This document shows positions 26,826-34,597 of a stretch of 64,000 nucleotides of DNA, in pieces (positions within the stretch are counted from its first letter, which is position 1; every line of letters begins with the position of its first letter). This stretch comes from Mycobacterium sp. IS-3022 (lineage in GTDB: Bacteria > Actinomycetota > Actinomycetes > Mycobacteriales > Mycobacteriaceae). A program made the position numbers and the translations under genes. The notes beneath the pieces are model-generated. The model had not been told where the DNA came from. It made no database searches and saw only the letters and a list, made by a program, of their open reading frames with translations. The stretch covers positions 1 through 64,000 of the forward strand of contig NZ_LQIN01000002.1 in assembly GCF_001500065.1 (NCBI RefSeq), written 5' to 3'.

Positions 26826-26880
26826 GGTGCGTTTGGGGCCAATTTGCGTCTGCTCGGCGCATTTGGGTCAGTTTGCGTTC
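26826..26880. repeat. Imperfect tandem repeat between convergent genes
   Basis: Two 25-base units (26826-26850 and 26856-26880) share GG-GC-TTTGGG and TTTGCGT, with a single-base length difference inside. The first unit runs into TTTGCGTCTGCTCG, the arm sequence of the palindromic elements at 30854 and 32944. It lies in the 118 bases between the third ligase and the convergent GntR gene; possibly a degenerate copy of that element acting as a transcript end. Confidence 0.5.
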
Positions 26881-26929
26881 CCCAACCTGCGGTGTGGGCT
26901 CAGCTCGGCGGGTTGAGTGACACGCGAAA

Positions 26930-27604
26930 CTAGGTGACCACGCCGCGCTCGGTGAGGTGCTCGATCAACGGCTGCGCGCCGGCGGCCAGGTGTTCCGACA
27001 TCTCGGAGCGAGCCAGGTTTTCATCGTGTTGCTTCAGCGCGGCCAGCAGACGCCGGTGATGCTCGTTCGACTTCTCCGGCCAACCGGTTATCACCGGAAA
27101 CACCGATTCGGGTGCGTACCGGGTGATCTGGGACATCAGCTGCGCGAGCTTCGGTGAATCGGCGGCGACGTTGATCGCGCGGTGGAACTCGTGGTTGAGC
27201 CGCACGGCCTGCTCGTCGTCGCCGGCGGCATAGGCCCGTTCCAGGTCTGACTGAATCCGCTCGAGCTCGCGCAACTGCTCGTCGGTGATATTGATCGCGG
27301 CCCGCGCGGCGAGTTCACCTCCGATGTGCGCCTGCACATTCGACACGTCGGTGAGATCGCGACCCGTCACCGGCAGCACGACGAACCCGCGGCGCGGCTG
27401 CTGCGCGAGCAGACCTTCGGCCTTCAGCTCGAACAGCGCCTCGCGCACCGGCGTGACGCTGATGCCAAGTTCCGCCGCCAGCTGATCGAGTCGGACGTAT
27501 TCACCGGCAGCATAGGTGCCGTCGAAGATGCGCTTACGCACGAACCGCGCGACATCCTCGGCCAGGTGGGGCCGAAACGCGAAATCGGGGGCTGACACCG
27601 TCAC
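26930..27604 (-). CDS. GntR family transcriptional regulator (FCD type)
   Basis: 224 aa. Winged helix at about 15-75 (IFDGTYAAGEYVRLDQLAAE, then LGISVTPVREAL) and an FCD domain with metal/ligand His residues (LNHEFHRAINVAAD; NEHHRRLLAALKQ). It is the last gene of the SDR-thiolase-FadE operon, overlapping the FadE stop. The palindrome at 30807 upstream of that operon is its likely target. Confidence 0.88.
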   Translation of the reverse strand: MTVSAPDFAFRPHLAEDVARFVRKRIFDGTYAAGEYVRLDQLAAELGISVTPVREALFELKAEGLLAQQPRRGFVVLPVTGRDLTDVSNVQAHIGGELAARAAINITDEQLRELERIQSDLERAYAAGDDEQAVRLNHEFHRAINVAADSPKLAQLMSQITRYAPESVFPVITGWPEKSNEHHRRLLAALKQHDENLARSEMSEHLAAGAQPLIEHLTERGVVT

Positions 27605-28794
27605 ACCTGGTAGTCCGCGAGCAGCCGCTTGCTGATGATGTTCTTCTGAATCTCGCTGGTGCCCTCGCCGATCAACAGGAACGGCGCATCGCGCATCAAC
27701 CGCTCGATCTCGTATTCCTTGGAGTAGCCGTAGCCACCGTGGATGCGAAAGCTCTGCTGGGTGACCTCCGTGCAGAACTCGCTCGCCAGGTACTTCGCCA
27801 TTCCGGCCGCGACGTCGTTGCGTTCACCGGAGTCCTTCAGCCGCGCGGCATTGACCATCATCAGATGGGCTGCTTCGACTTTGGTTGCCATCTCCGCCAA
27901 TTGGAACGCGATGGCCTGATGCTCGGCGATCGGCTTGCCGAATGTCTGCCGTTGCTGAGCGTAGCGCACGGCGAGCTCGAAGGCGCGGATACCCACGCCG
28001 CAAGCCCGCGCCGACACGTTGACCCGGCCCACTTCGATACCGTCCATCATCTGGAAGAACCCCTGGCCGGGCGCCTCACCGAGAACGTCGTCGCCTCGGG
28101 CCACATAGCCGTCGAAGAGCAACTCGGTGGTGTCGATGCCCTTGTAGCCGAGCTTGTCGAGCTTTCCGGGGATCGTCAACCCGGGAACGACTTCCCCGTA
28201 ACCGACCGGCTTTTCGACGAGGAAAGCGGTCAGGTTTCGATGTGGTTTGTCGGCGCCCTCGTCGGTGCGCACCAGCACCGCGATCAACGTCGACGTGCCG
28301 CCGTTGGTCAGCCACATCTTCTGCCCGTCGATGCGGTAGGTGCCGTCGGCGTTGCGGATCGCCCGCGTGCGAATCGCGGCGACATCGGAACCCAGCTCGG
28401 GTTCCGACATCGAGAACGCCCCACGGGTCTCCCCGGTCGCCATCCGCGGCAGGTAGCGCTGCTTCTGTGCGTCGGTGCCGTGCTGGCGCAGCATGTAGGC
28501 AACGATGAAATGCGTGTTGAGCACCCCGGAGATGCTCATCCAGCCGCGGGCAAGCTCCTCCACACAGAGCGCATAGGTCAGTAGCGATTCGCCGAGCCCG
28601 CCGTACTCCTCGGGAATCATCAAGCCGAACAGACCCATCTCTCGCATCTTATCGACGATCGCCTGCGGATAGGTGTCGGTCTTCTCGAACTCCGGCGCGT
28701 TCGGGATGATCTCCTTCTCGACGAACTGGCGCACCGTAGCGAGGATCTCGGTCTGCATTTCGGTGAGCCCCACGGTCTGAGCGAGTTTCGTCAT
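27601..28794 (-). CDS. Acyl-CoA dehydrogenase (FadE)
   Basis: 397 aa. A complete, canonical ACAD: SMSEPELGSDVAAIRT, KMWLTNGGTSTL, KPIAEHQAIAFQLAEM, IHGGYGYSKEYEIER and IGEGTSEIQKN, in which the Glu of EGT is the catalytic base. It therefore probably works as a homotetramer, unlike the paired FadE proteins nearby. It introduces a 2,3-double bond into an acyl-CoA. The ATG overlaps the thiolase stop (ATGA). Confidence 0.92.
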   Translation of the reverse strand: MTKLAQTVGLTEMQTEILATVRQFVEKEIIPNAPEFEKTDTYPQAIVDKMREMGLFGLMIPEEYGGLGESLLTYALCVEELARGWMSISGVLNTHFIVAYMLRQHGTDAQKQRYLPRMATGETRGAFSMSEPELGSDVAAIRTRAIRNADGTYRIDGQKMWLTNGGTSTLIAVLVRTDEGADKPHRNLTAFLVEKPVGYGEVVPGLTIPGKLDKLGYKGIDTTELLFDGYVARGDDVLGEAPGQGFFQMMDGIEVGRVNVSARACGVGIRAFELAVRYAQQRQTFGKPIAEHQAIAFQLAEMATKVEAAHLMMVNAARLKDSGERNDVAAGMAKYLASEFCTEVTQQSFRIHGGYGYSKEYEIERLMRDAPFLLIGEGTSEIQKNIISKRLLADYQV

Positions 28795-30005
28795 GCGCCA
28801 ACCCTTTCGAACACCGCGGCCAATCCCTGACCCCCACCGGTGCACATGGTTTCCAACCCGTAGCGGGCCCCGCGCCTGGTCAACTCGCGCGCCAGCGTCG
28901 CCAGCATTCGCCCGCCCGTCGCGCCGACCGGGTGCCCGAGCGAGATGCCCGAGCCGTGGACGTTGGTGCGGTCCCGGTCGGCCGCGCCGAAGTTCCACTC
29001 CCGCATCACAGCGAGCGCCTGTGCGGCGAACGCCTCGTTCAACTCGATCAGGTCCATGTCAGCGAGCCTCAGCCCGGCCTTGGTCAGCGCCACCTCCGTG
29101 GCGGGCACCGGTCCGATGCCCATCACGTTCGGGGCCACCCCGGCCGACGCCCACGACACCAGGCGGACCAGCGGGACAAGCCCCAGTTGGTCGGCTTTCT
29201 CCGGGGTGGTCACCACGCACATCGACGCGGCGTCGTTTTGGCCGCTCGCATTGCCTGCGGTGACCGTCGCCTCCGGATCATCACGGCCCAGAACGGGTTT
29301 CAGCTTCGCCAGCGACTCGGCCGAGGTGTCCGGACGCGGGTGCTCGTCGGTGTCGATCAGCTCCTCCCCCTGACGGGTGCGCACGGCGACCGGCACGATT
29401 TCCTCCGCCAGGATGCCGTCCTTCTGGGCGGCCACCGCGCGCTGATGAGACGTCACCGCGAGTTCGTCCTGCTCCTGTCGCGAGATGTCGTACTGACGGC
29501 GCAGGTTCTCCGCGGTCTCGAGCATGCCGCCGGGCACCGGATAGTGCCGGCCGCCGGCGGTGGTGCGCCCGCGTGCCAGCGAGTCGTGCAGCATGACGCC
29601 GCCGCGTGCCGGGCCCCAGCGGATGTCGGTCGAGTAGAACGTCACATTGCTCATACTCTCCGCGCCACCGGCGACCACAACGTCGTTGTCGCCGACCGCA
29701 ACCTGCAAGCAGGCCTGGATGACGGCCTGCAGCCCCGAGCCGCACCGCCGGTCGACCTGCATGCCGGGAACAGTCACCGGCAGGCCCGCGTCCAGGGCCA
29801 CCACCCGCCCGATCGCGGGCGCCTCGCTGCTCGGGTAGCAATGTCCGAGAATGACGTCTTCGACTGCGGCAGGGTCGATTCCGGTCCGGTCGAGCAGACC
29901 CTTCAGCGCGGTGACGCCGAGTTCGACAACGGTCAGCGATTTGAACATGCCGCCGTAGCGGCCGATCGGGGTGCGGACCGGCTCGCAGATGACCGCGTCG
30001 CGCAT
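28791..30005 (-). CDS. Thiolase (acetyl-CoA acetyltransferase, FadA-type)
   Basis: 404 aa. DRRCGSGLQAV holds the nucleophilic Cys, with NEAFAAQ, GHPVGATGGR and CTGGGQG completing the active site. It is a standard degradative thiolase. It is encoded between an SDR that may act as 3-hydroxyacyl-CoA dehydrogenase and a canonical FadE, so with a hydratase in trans this operon could run a whole beta-oxidation turn. Confidence 0.93.
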   Translation of the reverse strand: MRDAVICEPVRTPIGRYGGMFKSLTVVELGVTALKGLLDRTGIDPAAVEDVILGHCYPSSEAPAIGRVVALDAGLPVTVPGMQVDRRCGSGLQAVIQACLQVAVGDNDVVVAGGAESMSNVTFYSTDIRWGPARGGVMLHDSLARGRTTAGGRHYPVPGGMLETAENLRRQYDISRQEQDELAVTSHQRAVAAQKDGILAEEIVPVAVRTRQGEELIDTDEHPRPDTSAESLAKLKPVLGRDDPEATVTAGNASGQNDAASMCVVTTPEKADQLGLVPLVRLVSWASAGVAPNVMGIGPVPATEVALTKAGLRLADMDLIELNEAFAAQALAVMREWNFGAADRDRTNVHGSGISLGHPVGATGGRMLATLARELTRRGARYGLETMCTGGGQGLAAVFERVGA

Positions 30006-30754
30006 CAGATGTGCCTCCCGCCGGTGACCTCGAGAACGGTGCCGGTCATGTACGACGACAAGTCGCTGGCCAGAAACAGCGCGACCTTCGCCACCTCGTC
30101 CGGCTCGCCAGCGCGGCCCATCGGCACCTCCGCGAGCTTCTGATCCCAGATGTGTTGCGGCATGGCCTCTGTCATCGCCGACCGGATCAGGCCGGGCTGG
30201 ATGGCATTGACCCGTACGCCGAGATGGGCCAGTTCCTTGGCGGCCGCTTTCGTCATGCCGACGATGCCCGCCTTGGCCGCCGAGTAGTTGGTCTGCCCGA
30301 CGAGACCGACCTTGCCCGATATCGACGACATGTTGACGATCGCGCCACGCTTGTTCTCGCGCATGATCGCCGCGGCCGCCTTCAACCCATTCCATGTGCC
30401 CTTCAAGTGCACGGCGATGACCTGATCGAACTGCTCCTCGGTCATCTTGCGAAGTGTCGCGTCGCGGGTGATTCCGGCGTTGTTCACCATGATGTCGAGA
30501 CCACCGAACCGCTCCACCGCCGCGGCGACGAGTGCCGAGACGTCGTCGGCCTTGGTCACATCACTGCGCACCGCCAACGCCACCGCATCTTTGGAGGGAC
30601 CGCCGAGCCGCTTGGCCGCCTCCTCCGTCGCACCCAAGTCGAGATCGCCCAGCACCACGCGGGCGCCCTCGGCGATGAACCGCTCCGCGATCGCATAGCC
30701 GAGGCCCTGCGCACCCCCGGTGACGACGGCCGTCTGTCCCGTCAACAACGACAC
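30005..30754 (-). CDS. Short-chain dehydrogenase (FabG-like 3-oxoacyl reductase / 3-hydroxyacyl-CoA dehydrogenase)
   Basis: 249 aa classical SDR with GGAQGLG (13-19), NNAG at 91-94, the catalytic Ser in NMSSISG, Tyr157 and Lys161 (YSAAK), and a [12 protein letters not shown] end. It is close to FabG. In this operon it probably oxidises 3-hydroxyacyl-CoA. GTG start at 30754; first gene of the minus-strand operon below the palindrome at 30807. Confidence 0.9.
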   Translation of the reverse strand: MSLLTGQTAVVTGGAQGLGYAIAERFIAEGARVVLGDLDLGATEEAAKRLGGPSKDAVALAVRSDVTKADDVSALVAAAVERFGGLDIMVNNAGITRDATLRKMTEEQFDQVIAVHLKGTWNGLKAAAAIMRENKRGAIVNMSSISGKVGLVGQTNYSAAKAGIVGMTKAAAKELAHLGVRVNAIQPGLIRSAMTEAMPQHIWDQKLAEVPMGRAGEPDEVAKVALFLASDLSSYMTGTVLEVTGGRHI

Positions 30755-30806
30755 CTAGCTCACCCTTCTCGTCGCTCGGAGCCCATGAGGGCGCCATCGG
30801 TCGAAT

Positions 30807-30825
30807 ATCATATTGCTTATATGAT
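30807..30825. promoter_or_regulatory. Palindromic operator between SDR and FadE operons
   Basis: ATCATAT (30807-30813) and ATATGAT (30819-30825) are perfect inverted arms around TGCTT, and AT-rich against the surrounding DNA. The position, 53 bases before the SDR start and 115 before FadE, suits control of both divergent operons, most likely by the GntR at 26930. Confidence 0.55.
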
Positions 30826-30853
30826 CGCGCGGAACCAGGGTCCACCACGCCGT

Positions 30854-30913
30854 GCGAACAGACGCAAAATGTCCCTTCCGTCGCCACAAAGAGGACACTC
30901 TCCGTCTGCTCGC
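30854..30913 (+). repeat. Palindromic repeat element (hairpin), copy in FadE leader
   Basis: The left arm starts GCGAACAGACGCAAAATGTC and the right arm ends CGTCTGCTCGC; about 17 of 22 positions pair. The inner stem is TGTCC (30870-30874) with GGACA (30893-30897). The element at 32944 has the same outline with different but still complementary inner bases. It lies in the leader just before the FadE ribosome site (AGGAGGA). Confidence 0.55.
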
Positions 30914-30939
30914 GCCAGAAAAGAGGAGGAAAGGGTCGA

Positions 30940-32112
30940 ATGACGACGCCCGAGGTCAGCGACGAGGACTTCCAGGAGATCCTGGCGCAGACTCGTCATT
31001 TCATCCGGACCGCGGTGATCCCGCGGGAACAGGAGATCCTGACCAGCGACCGGGTGCCCGACGACCTGCGCGAGCAGGTCAAGAAGATGGGACTGTTCGG
31101 CTACGCGATCCCCCAGGAGTGGGGTGGCCTGGGGCTGAACCTGTCACAGGACGTCGAACTGGCGATGGAACTCGGTTACACGTCACTGGCCCTGCGGTCG
31201 ATGTTCGGCACCAACAACGGCATTGCCGGCCAGGTCCTCGTCGGGTTCGGCACCGATGAACAGAAAGCGCGCTGGCTCGAGCCGATGGCGACCGGCGATG
31301 TCGTCGCGTCGTTCGCGCTGACCGAACCCGGCGCCGGCTCCAACCCGGCCGGTCTGCGCACCAAAGCCGTTCAGCACGAAGCTGATTGGGTGATCACCGG
31401 GCAGAAGCGGTTCATCACCAACGCGCCGATGGCCGACCTGTTCGTCGTGTTCGCGCGTACGCGCCCGGCCGATGCGGACGGCGCCGGTATCGCGGTGTTC
31501 CTGGTACCCGCCGACAGCGCGGGCGTCCACGTCGGCGTCAAGGACGCGAAGATGGGTCAGGAAGGCGCGTGGACGGCCGACGTCAGCTTCGACGACGTGC
31601 GCGTGCCGGTCGAGGCCCTCGTCGGTGGCAGCGAGGACATCGGCTACCGCGCCGCGATGATCTCGTTGGCGCGCGGGCGGGTGCACATCGCCGCACTGGC
31701 CGTCGGGGCCGCACAGCGTGCACTCGACGAGTCAGTGGCCTACGCCGCCACCGCGACGCAGGGCGGCATCCCGATCGGCGACTTCCAACTGGTGCAGGCG
31801 ATGCTCGCCGACCAGCAGACCGGCGTACTCGCCGGCCGCGCACTTGTCCGCGACACCGCCCGCAAGTGGGTCACCGGCGAGGACCGCCGATTGGCCCCGT
31901 CGGCGGCGAAGCTGTTCTGCACCGAAATGGTCGGCGAGGTAGCCGATCTCGCCGTCCAGATCCACGGTGGCAGCGGCTACATGCGCGAGGTTCCCGTCGA
32001 GCGCATATATCGCGACGTCCGGCTGCTGCGGCTCTACGAGGGCACCAGCGAGATCCAACGGCTGATCATCGGGTCGAACCTCGTCAAGTCCGCGCAGCGG
32101 GAGAACACATGA
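30940..32112 (+). CDS. Acyl-CoA dehydrogenase (FadE)
   Basis: 390 aa. Canonical motifs ALTEPGAGSNPAGLRT, KRFITNAPMADL, QIHGGSGYMREVPVER, and YEGTSEIQRLI with the catalytic Glu present, so it is an ordinary homomeric ACAD. A strong AGGAGGA site precedes the ATG. It overlaps the mycofactocin-type SDR by 4 bases, forming a two-gene operon divergent from the SDR-thiolase-FadE-GntR operon. Confidence 0.92.
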   Translation: MTTPEVSDEDFQEILAQTRHFIRTAVIPREQEILTSDRVPDDLREQVKKMGLFGYAIPQEWGGLGLNLSQDVELAMELGYTSLALRSMFGTNNGIAGQVLVGFGTDEQKARWLEPMATGDVVASFALTEPGAGSNPAGLRTKAVQHEADWVITGQKRFITNAPMADLFVVFARTRPADADGAGIAVFLVPADSAGVHVGVKDAKMGQEGAWTADVSFDDVRVPVEALVGGSEDIGYRAAMISLARGRVHIAALAVGAAQRALDESVAYAATATQGGIPIGDFQLVQAMLADQQTGVLAGRALVRDTARKWVTGEDRRLAPSAAKLFCTEMVGEVADLAVQIHGGSGYMREVPVERIYRDVRLLRLYEGTSEIQRLIIGSNLVKSAQRENT

Positions 32113-32933
32113 CCGCTCAAAGGCTCGCCGGCAGAGTGGCTTTCATCACCGGTGCGGCGCGGGGCCAGGGGCGGGCGCACGCCGTGCGGATGGCCAGTGA
32201 GGGCGCCGACGTCATCGCGGTCGACATCGCCGGGAAGCTACCCGCCTGCGTGCCTTACGACCCAGCGACGCCGGAGGACCTCGCCGAGACCGCCCGACTG
32301 GTCGAGGCCACCGGGCGCCAAATCCTGACCTCGGTGGTCGACGTCCGCGACGTCGACGGTCTGCGCGACGCGGTCGACGACGGCGTGGCAAGGTTCGGGC
32401 GGCTCGACGTCATCGTCGCCAATGCCGGGGTGTCAGCGCCGCAAACCTGGGATGCCATTTCACCGGAAGACTTTCGAGATGTCATGGACATCAACGTGAC
32501 CGGCACGTGGAACACCGTGATGGCCGGGGCGCAGAAGATCATCGACGGGGGCAGGGGCGGCTCGATCATCCTGATCAGTTCGGCGGCCGGCATCAAGATG
32601 CAGCCGTTCATGGTGCACTACACCGCCAGCAAGCATGCCGTCACCGGAATGGCGCGGGCGTTCGCCGCCGAGCTGGGCCGATACTCGGTGCGCGTCAACA
32701 GCGTCCACCCGGGAGCGGTCAACACACTGATGGGCAGCGGCGACATGATCGGATCGCTGGGTCGCGCGATCGAGACCTATCCGCAGCTGGCGCAGATGAT
32801 CACGCCGTTTCTGCCCACCTGGGCGGCCGAGCCGGAAGACATCGCCGACGCGGTCTGCTGGCTGGCCAGCGACGAGTCGAAGAATGTGACGGCTGCGGCG
32901 ATCTCGATCGATCAGGGCATGACGCAGTACTGA
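32109..32933 (+). CDS. Mycofactocin-coupled SDR family oxidoreductase
   Basis: 274 aa. The start AFITGAARGQGRAHAVRMAS, followed by EGADVIAVDI, is the hallmark of the mycofactocin-dependent SDR subfamily, as is an insertion after the second beta strand (residues 41-62, LPACVPYDPATPEDL). Catalytic Tyr171 and Lys175 (YTASK). In this family NAD is held tightly and electrons pass to the peptide-derived cofactor mycofactocin, so oxidation of a secondary alcohol is expected. No mycofactocin biosynthesis genes lie in this window. Confidence 0.85.
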   Translation: MTAQRLAGRVAFITGAARGQGRAHAVRMASEGADVIAVDIAGKLPACVPYDPATPEDLAETARLVEATGRQILTSVVDVRDVDGLRDAVDDGVARFGRLDVIVANAGVSAPQTWDAISPEDFRDVMDINVTGTWNTVMAGAQKIIDGGRGGSIILISSAAGIKMQPFMVHYTASKHAVTGMARAFAAELGRYSVRVNSVHPGAVNTLMGSGDMIGSLGRAIETYPQLAQMITPFLPTWAAEPEDIADAVCWLASDESKNVTAAAISIDQGMTQY

Positions 32934-32943
32934 CCACTGCTGC

Positions 32944-33001
32944 CGAAAAGACGCAAAGTGCCCCGTCACCCCGGCAGGAAGAGGCACTTCACGTCTGCTC
33001 G
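32944..33001. repeat. Palindromic repeat element (hairpin), second copy
   Basis: Arms CGAAAAGACGCAAAGTGCC (from 32944) and GGCACTTCACGTCTGCTCG (to 33001) pair at about 16 of 21 positions. The inner stem is GTGCC/GGCAC, against TGTCC/GGACA in the copy at 30854. It lies between the convergent SDR and MaoC-like genes, where a hairpin could end both transcripts. Confidence 0.55.
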
Positions 33002-33041
33002 CGGGAGACTCGCGGGAAACTCGCGGGAAACTCGCGGGAAA
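32998..33041. repeat. Four tandem 11-base repeats
   Basis: The unit CTCGCGGGAAA occurs three times without a gap (33009-33041), preceded by a one-base variant CTCGCGGGAGA (32998-33008). It overlaps the end of the palindromic element and stops 5 bases before the MaoC-like stop codon. It is non-coding; slippage here could vary copy number between strains. Confidence 0.85.
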
Positions 33042-33046
33042 TGGGA

Positions 33047-33499
33047 TCAGCGGATGAAGCGGACGATCGACTCCGCGACGGCGGCGGGCTTCTCCGACCC
33101 GTCGATCTCCACCGTGGTGGTCATGGTCGACTGCACCGCGCCGTCGAGCTGGTCGATCTTCGTCAGCTCCGCCCTGGCGCGGATCTTGGCCCCGACCTTC
33201 ACCGGCGTGATGAAGCGAACCTTGTTGTAGCCGTAGTTGATCGCCATCGCGACGTTGCCGACGGTGTACAGCTGGTGCGAGAAGTGCGGCAGCAGTGACA
33301 ACGTCAGCAGGCCGTGTGCGATCGTCCCGCCGAACGGACCGTTCGCCGCCTTCTCCGGGTCGACGTGGATCCACTGGTGGTCCTCGGTCGCATCGGCGAA
33401 CAGGTTGACGCGATCCTGGGTGACTTCCAGCCACTCCGTCGGGCCGAGCTGGGTGCCCTCGGCCGCGATGAACTCGTCGAGGTCGCTGAAATTCTTCAC
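33047..33499 (-). CDS. MaoC-like (R)-specific enoyl-CoA hydratase
   Basis: 150 aa hotdog protein with the hydratase-2 motif: FADATEDHQWIHVDPEKA followed by PFGGTIAHG, including the catalytic Asp40 and His45. It resembles mycobacterial NodN/MaoC single-domain dehydratases. It hydrates trans-2-enoyl-CoA to the (R)-3-hydroxy form. It is the clearest hydratase in the window by active-site residues, since the crotonases here lack the usual pair of Glu. It is followed, in transcription order from 33499, only by repeats. Confidence 0.88.
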   Translation of the reverse strand: MKNFSDLDEFIAAEGTQLGPTEWLEVTQDRVNLFADATEDHQWIHVDPEKAANGPFGGTIAHGLLTLSLLPHFSHQLYTVGNVAMAINYGYNKVRFITPVKVGAKIRARAELTKIDQLDGAVQSTMTTTVEIDGSEKPAAVAESIVRFIR

Positions 33500-33519
33500 T
33501 GGTTCTCCTTCGTACCGGG

Positions 33520-34416
33520 CTAGAAGACCACCGTCTGGTTGCCGTATCGGATGATCCGGTCCTCACAGTGCCACAGCACCGCTCGGGACAGCACGACGCG
33601 TTCCACATCCGAGCCCAGGCGCACCAGATCGTCGACGCCGTGCCGATGGTCCACCCGCACCACGTCCTGTTCGATGATCGGTCCCTCGTCGAGATCCTCG
33701 GTCACATAGTGCGCCGTCGCGCCGACGAGCTTCACCCCGCGCTCCTTGGCCCGCCGATACGGCGCCGCGCCGATGAAGGCCGGCAGGAAGGAGTGGTGGA
33801 TGTTGATCAGCGGGCACCCGACTTCTGCGATGAACCGCGGGGTGAGGATCTGCATGTAACGCGCCAGCACCACGAGATCGACATTGCCGCGCAACAGGTC
33901 GAGTTGGCGGCTCTCGGCCTCCTCGCGGATGTGCTTGGTCGCGGGCACATGAATGAACGGCACCGAGAACGGCCGGACCTGCTCGGCGAGGTCCGGATGG
34001 TTCGCGATCACCATCGCCACCGACATATCGAGTTCGCCGCGGCGGTTGCGCCACAGCAGGTCCAACAGGCAGTGGTCCTCTTTCGAGGCCATGATCGCCA
34101 CCCGTTTCGGTTTGGCCGCCTCCGTGAGCCGAAAGTCCATCCCGAACGGTTCGGCCACCTGCGCGGTGAAGTCACGTTCGAGATCGTCGCGGACGGCGGT
34201 CAGCCCGGGCAGGTGAAAGATGGTGCGCTGCATGAAGGTTCCGCCCGATTGCTCGGTCGCGTGTTGGTCGAGGGACACGATGTTGGCCCCAGCCCCGGCG
34301 AGGAACGCGCTCACTGCCGCGACGAGTCCGGGTCGGTCCGCGCAGCGCAGCAGCAGCCGCCCCACATCCTTGACCGATACCGCGCCCGCCCCCGGACTCG
34401 GATACTCTCCCGCCAC
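33520..34416 (-). CDS. purU: Formyltetrahydrofolate deformylase
   Basis: About 298 aa from GTG 34416; a longer frame starts at 34518 but lacks homology in its first 34 codons. N-terminal ACT domain (LLLRCADRPGLVAAVSAFLA), then a formyltransferase catalytic domain with INIHHSFLPAFIGAAPY and the Asp in TEDLDEGPI. It hydrolyses 10-formyl-THF to THF and formate, balancing one-carbon pools. It is a housekeeping-type gene amid the lipid genes, 20 bases upstream of the MaoC-like gene. Confidence 0.92.
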   Translation of the reverse strand: MAGEYPSPGAGAVSVKDVGRLLLRCADRPGLVAAVSAFLAGAGANIVSLDQHATEQSGGTFMQRTIFHLPGLTAVRDDLERDFTAQVAEPFGMDFRLTEAAKPKRVAIMASKEDHCLLDLLWRNRRGELDMSVAMVIANHPDLAEQVRPFSVPFIHVPATKHIREEAESRQLDLLRGNVDLVVLARYMQILTPRFIAEVGCPLINIHHSFLPAFIGAAPYRRAKERGVKLVGATAHYVTEDLDEGPIIEQDVVRVDHRHGVDDLVRLGSDVERVVLSRAVLWHCEDRIIRYGNQTVVF

Positions 34417-34597
34417 CCGTAACAGGGTGTCATCTGAGGACAGCGCGCGTGGCGAAACACCACGTCGGCACCACCGCGGCATCCCCGTGCGAAGCCGGAC
34501 GCTCAGCAGAACCGCCATTCACTTGATCCACCCCCACATCGGCCGACTTATTCAACTAGGTTTACTGTGTAGAGCGTCAGACAGACAGGGGACGACG

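Noticed and set aside
32998-33041. CRISPR array
   Set aside because: Repeats are only 11 bases and directly adjoining, with no spacers and no cas genes in the window.
34540-34597. KstR-like or TACTRTA-type operator before the FadE pair
   Set aside because: ACTAGG and TACTGTG strings are present, but no second arm matches the KstR palindrome or the 13460/15359/19925 pattern.
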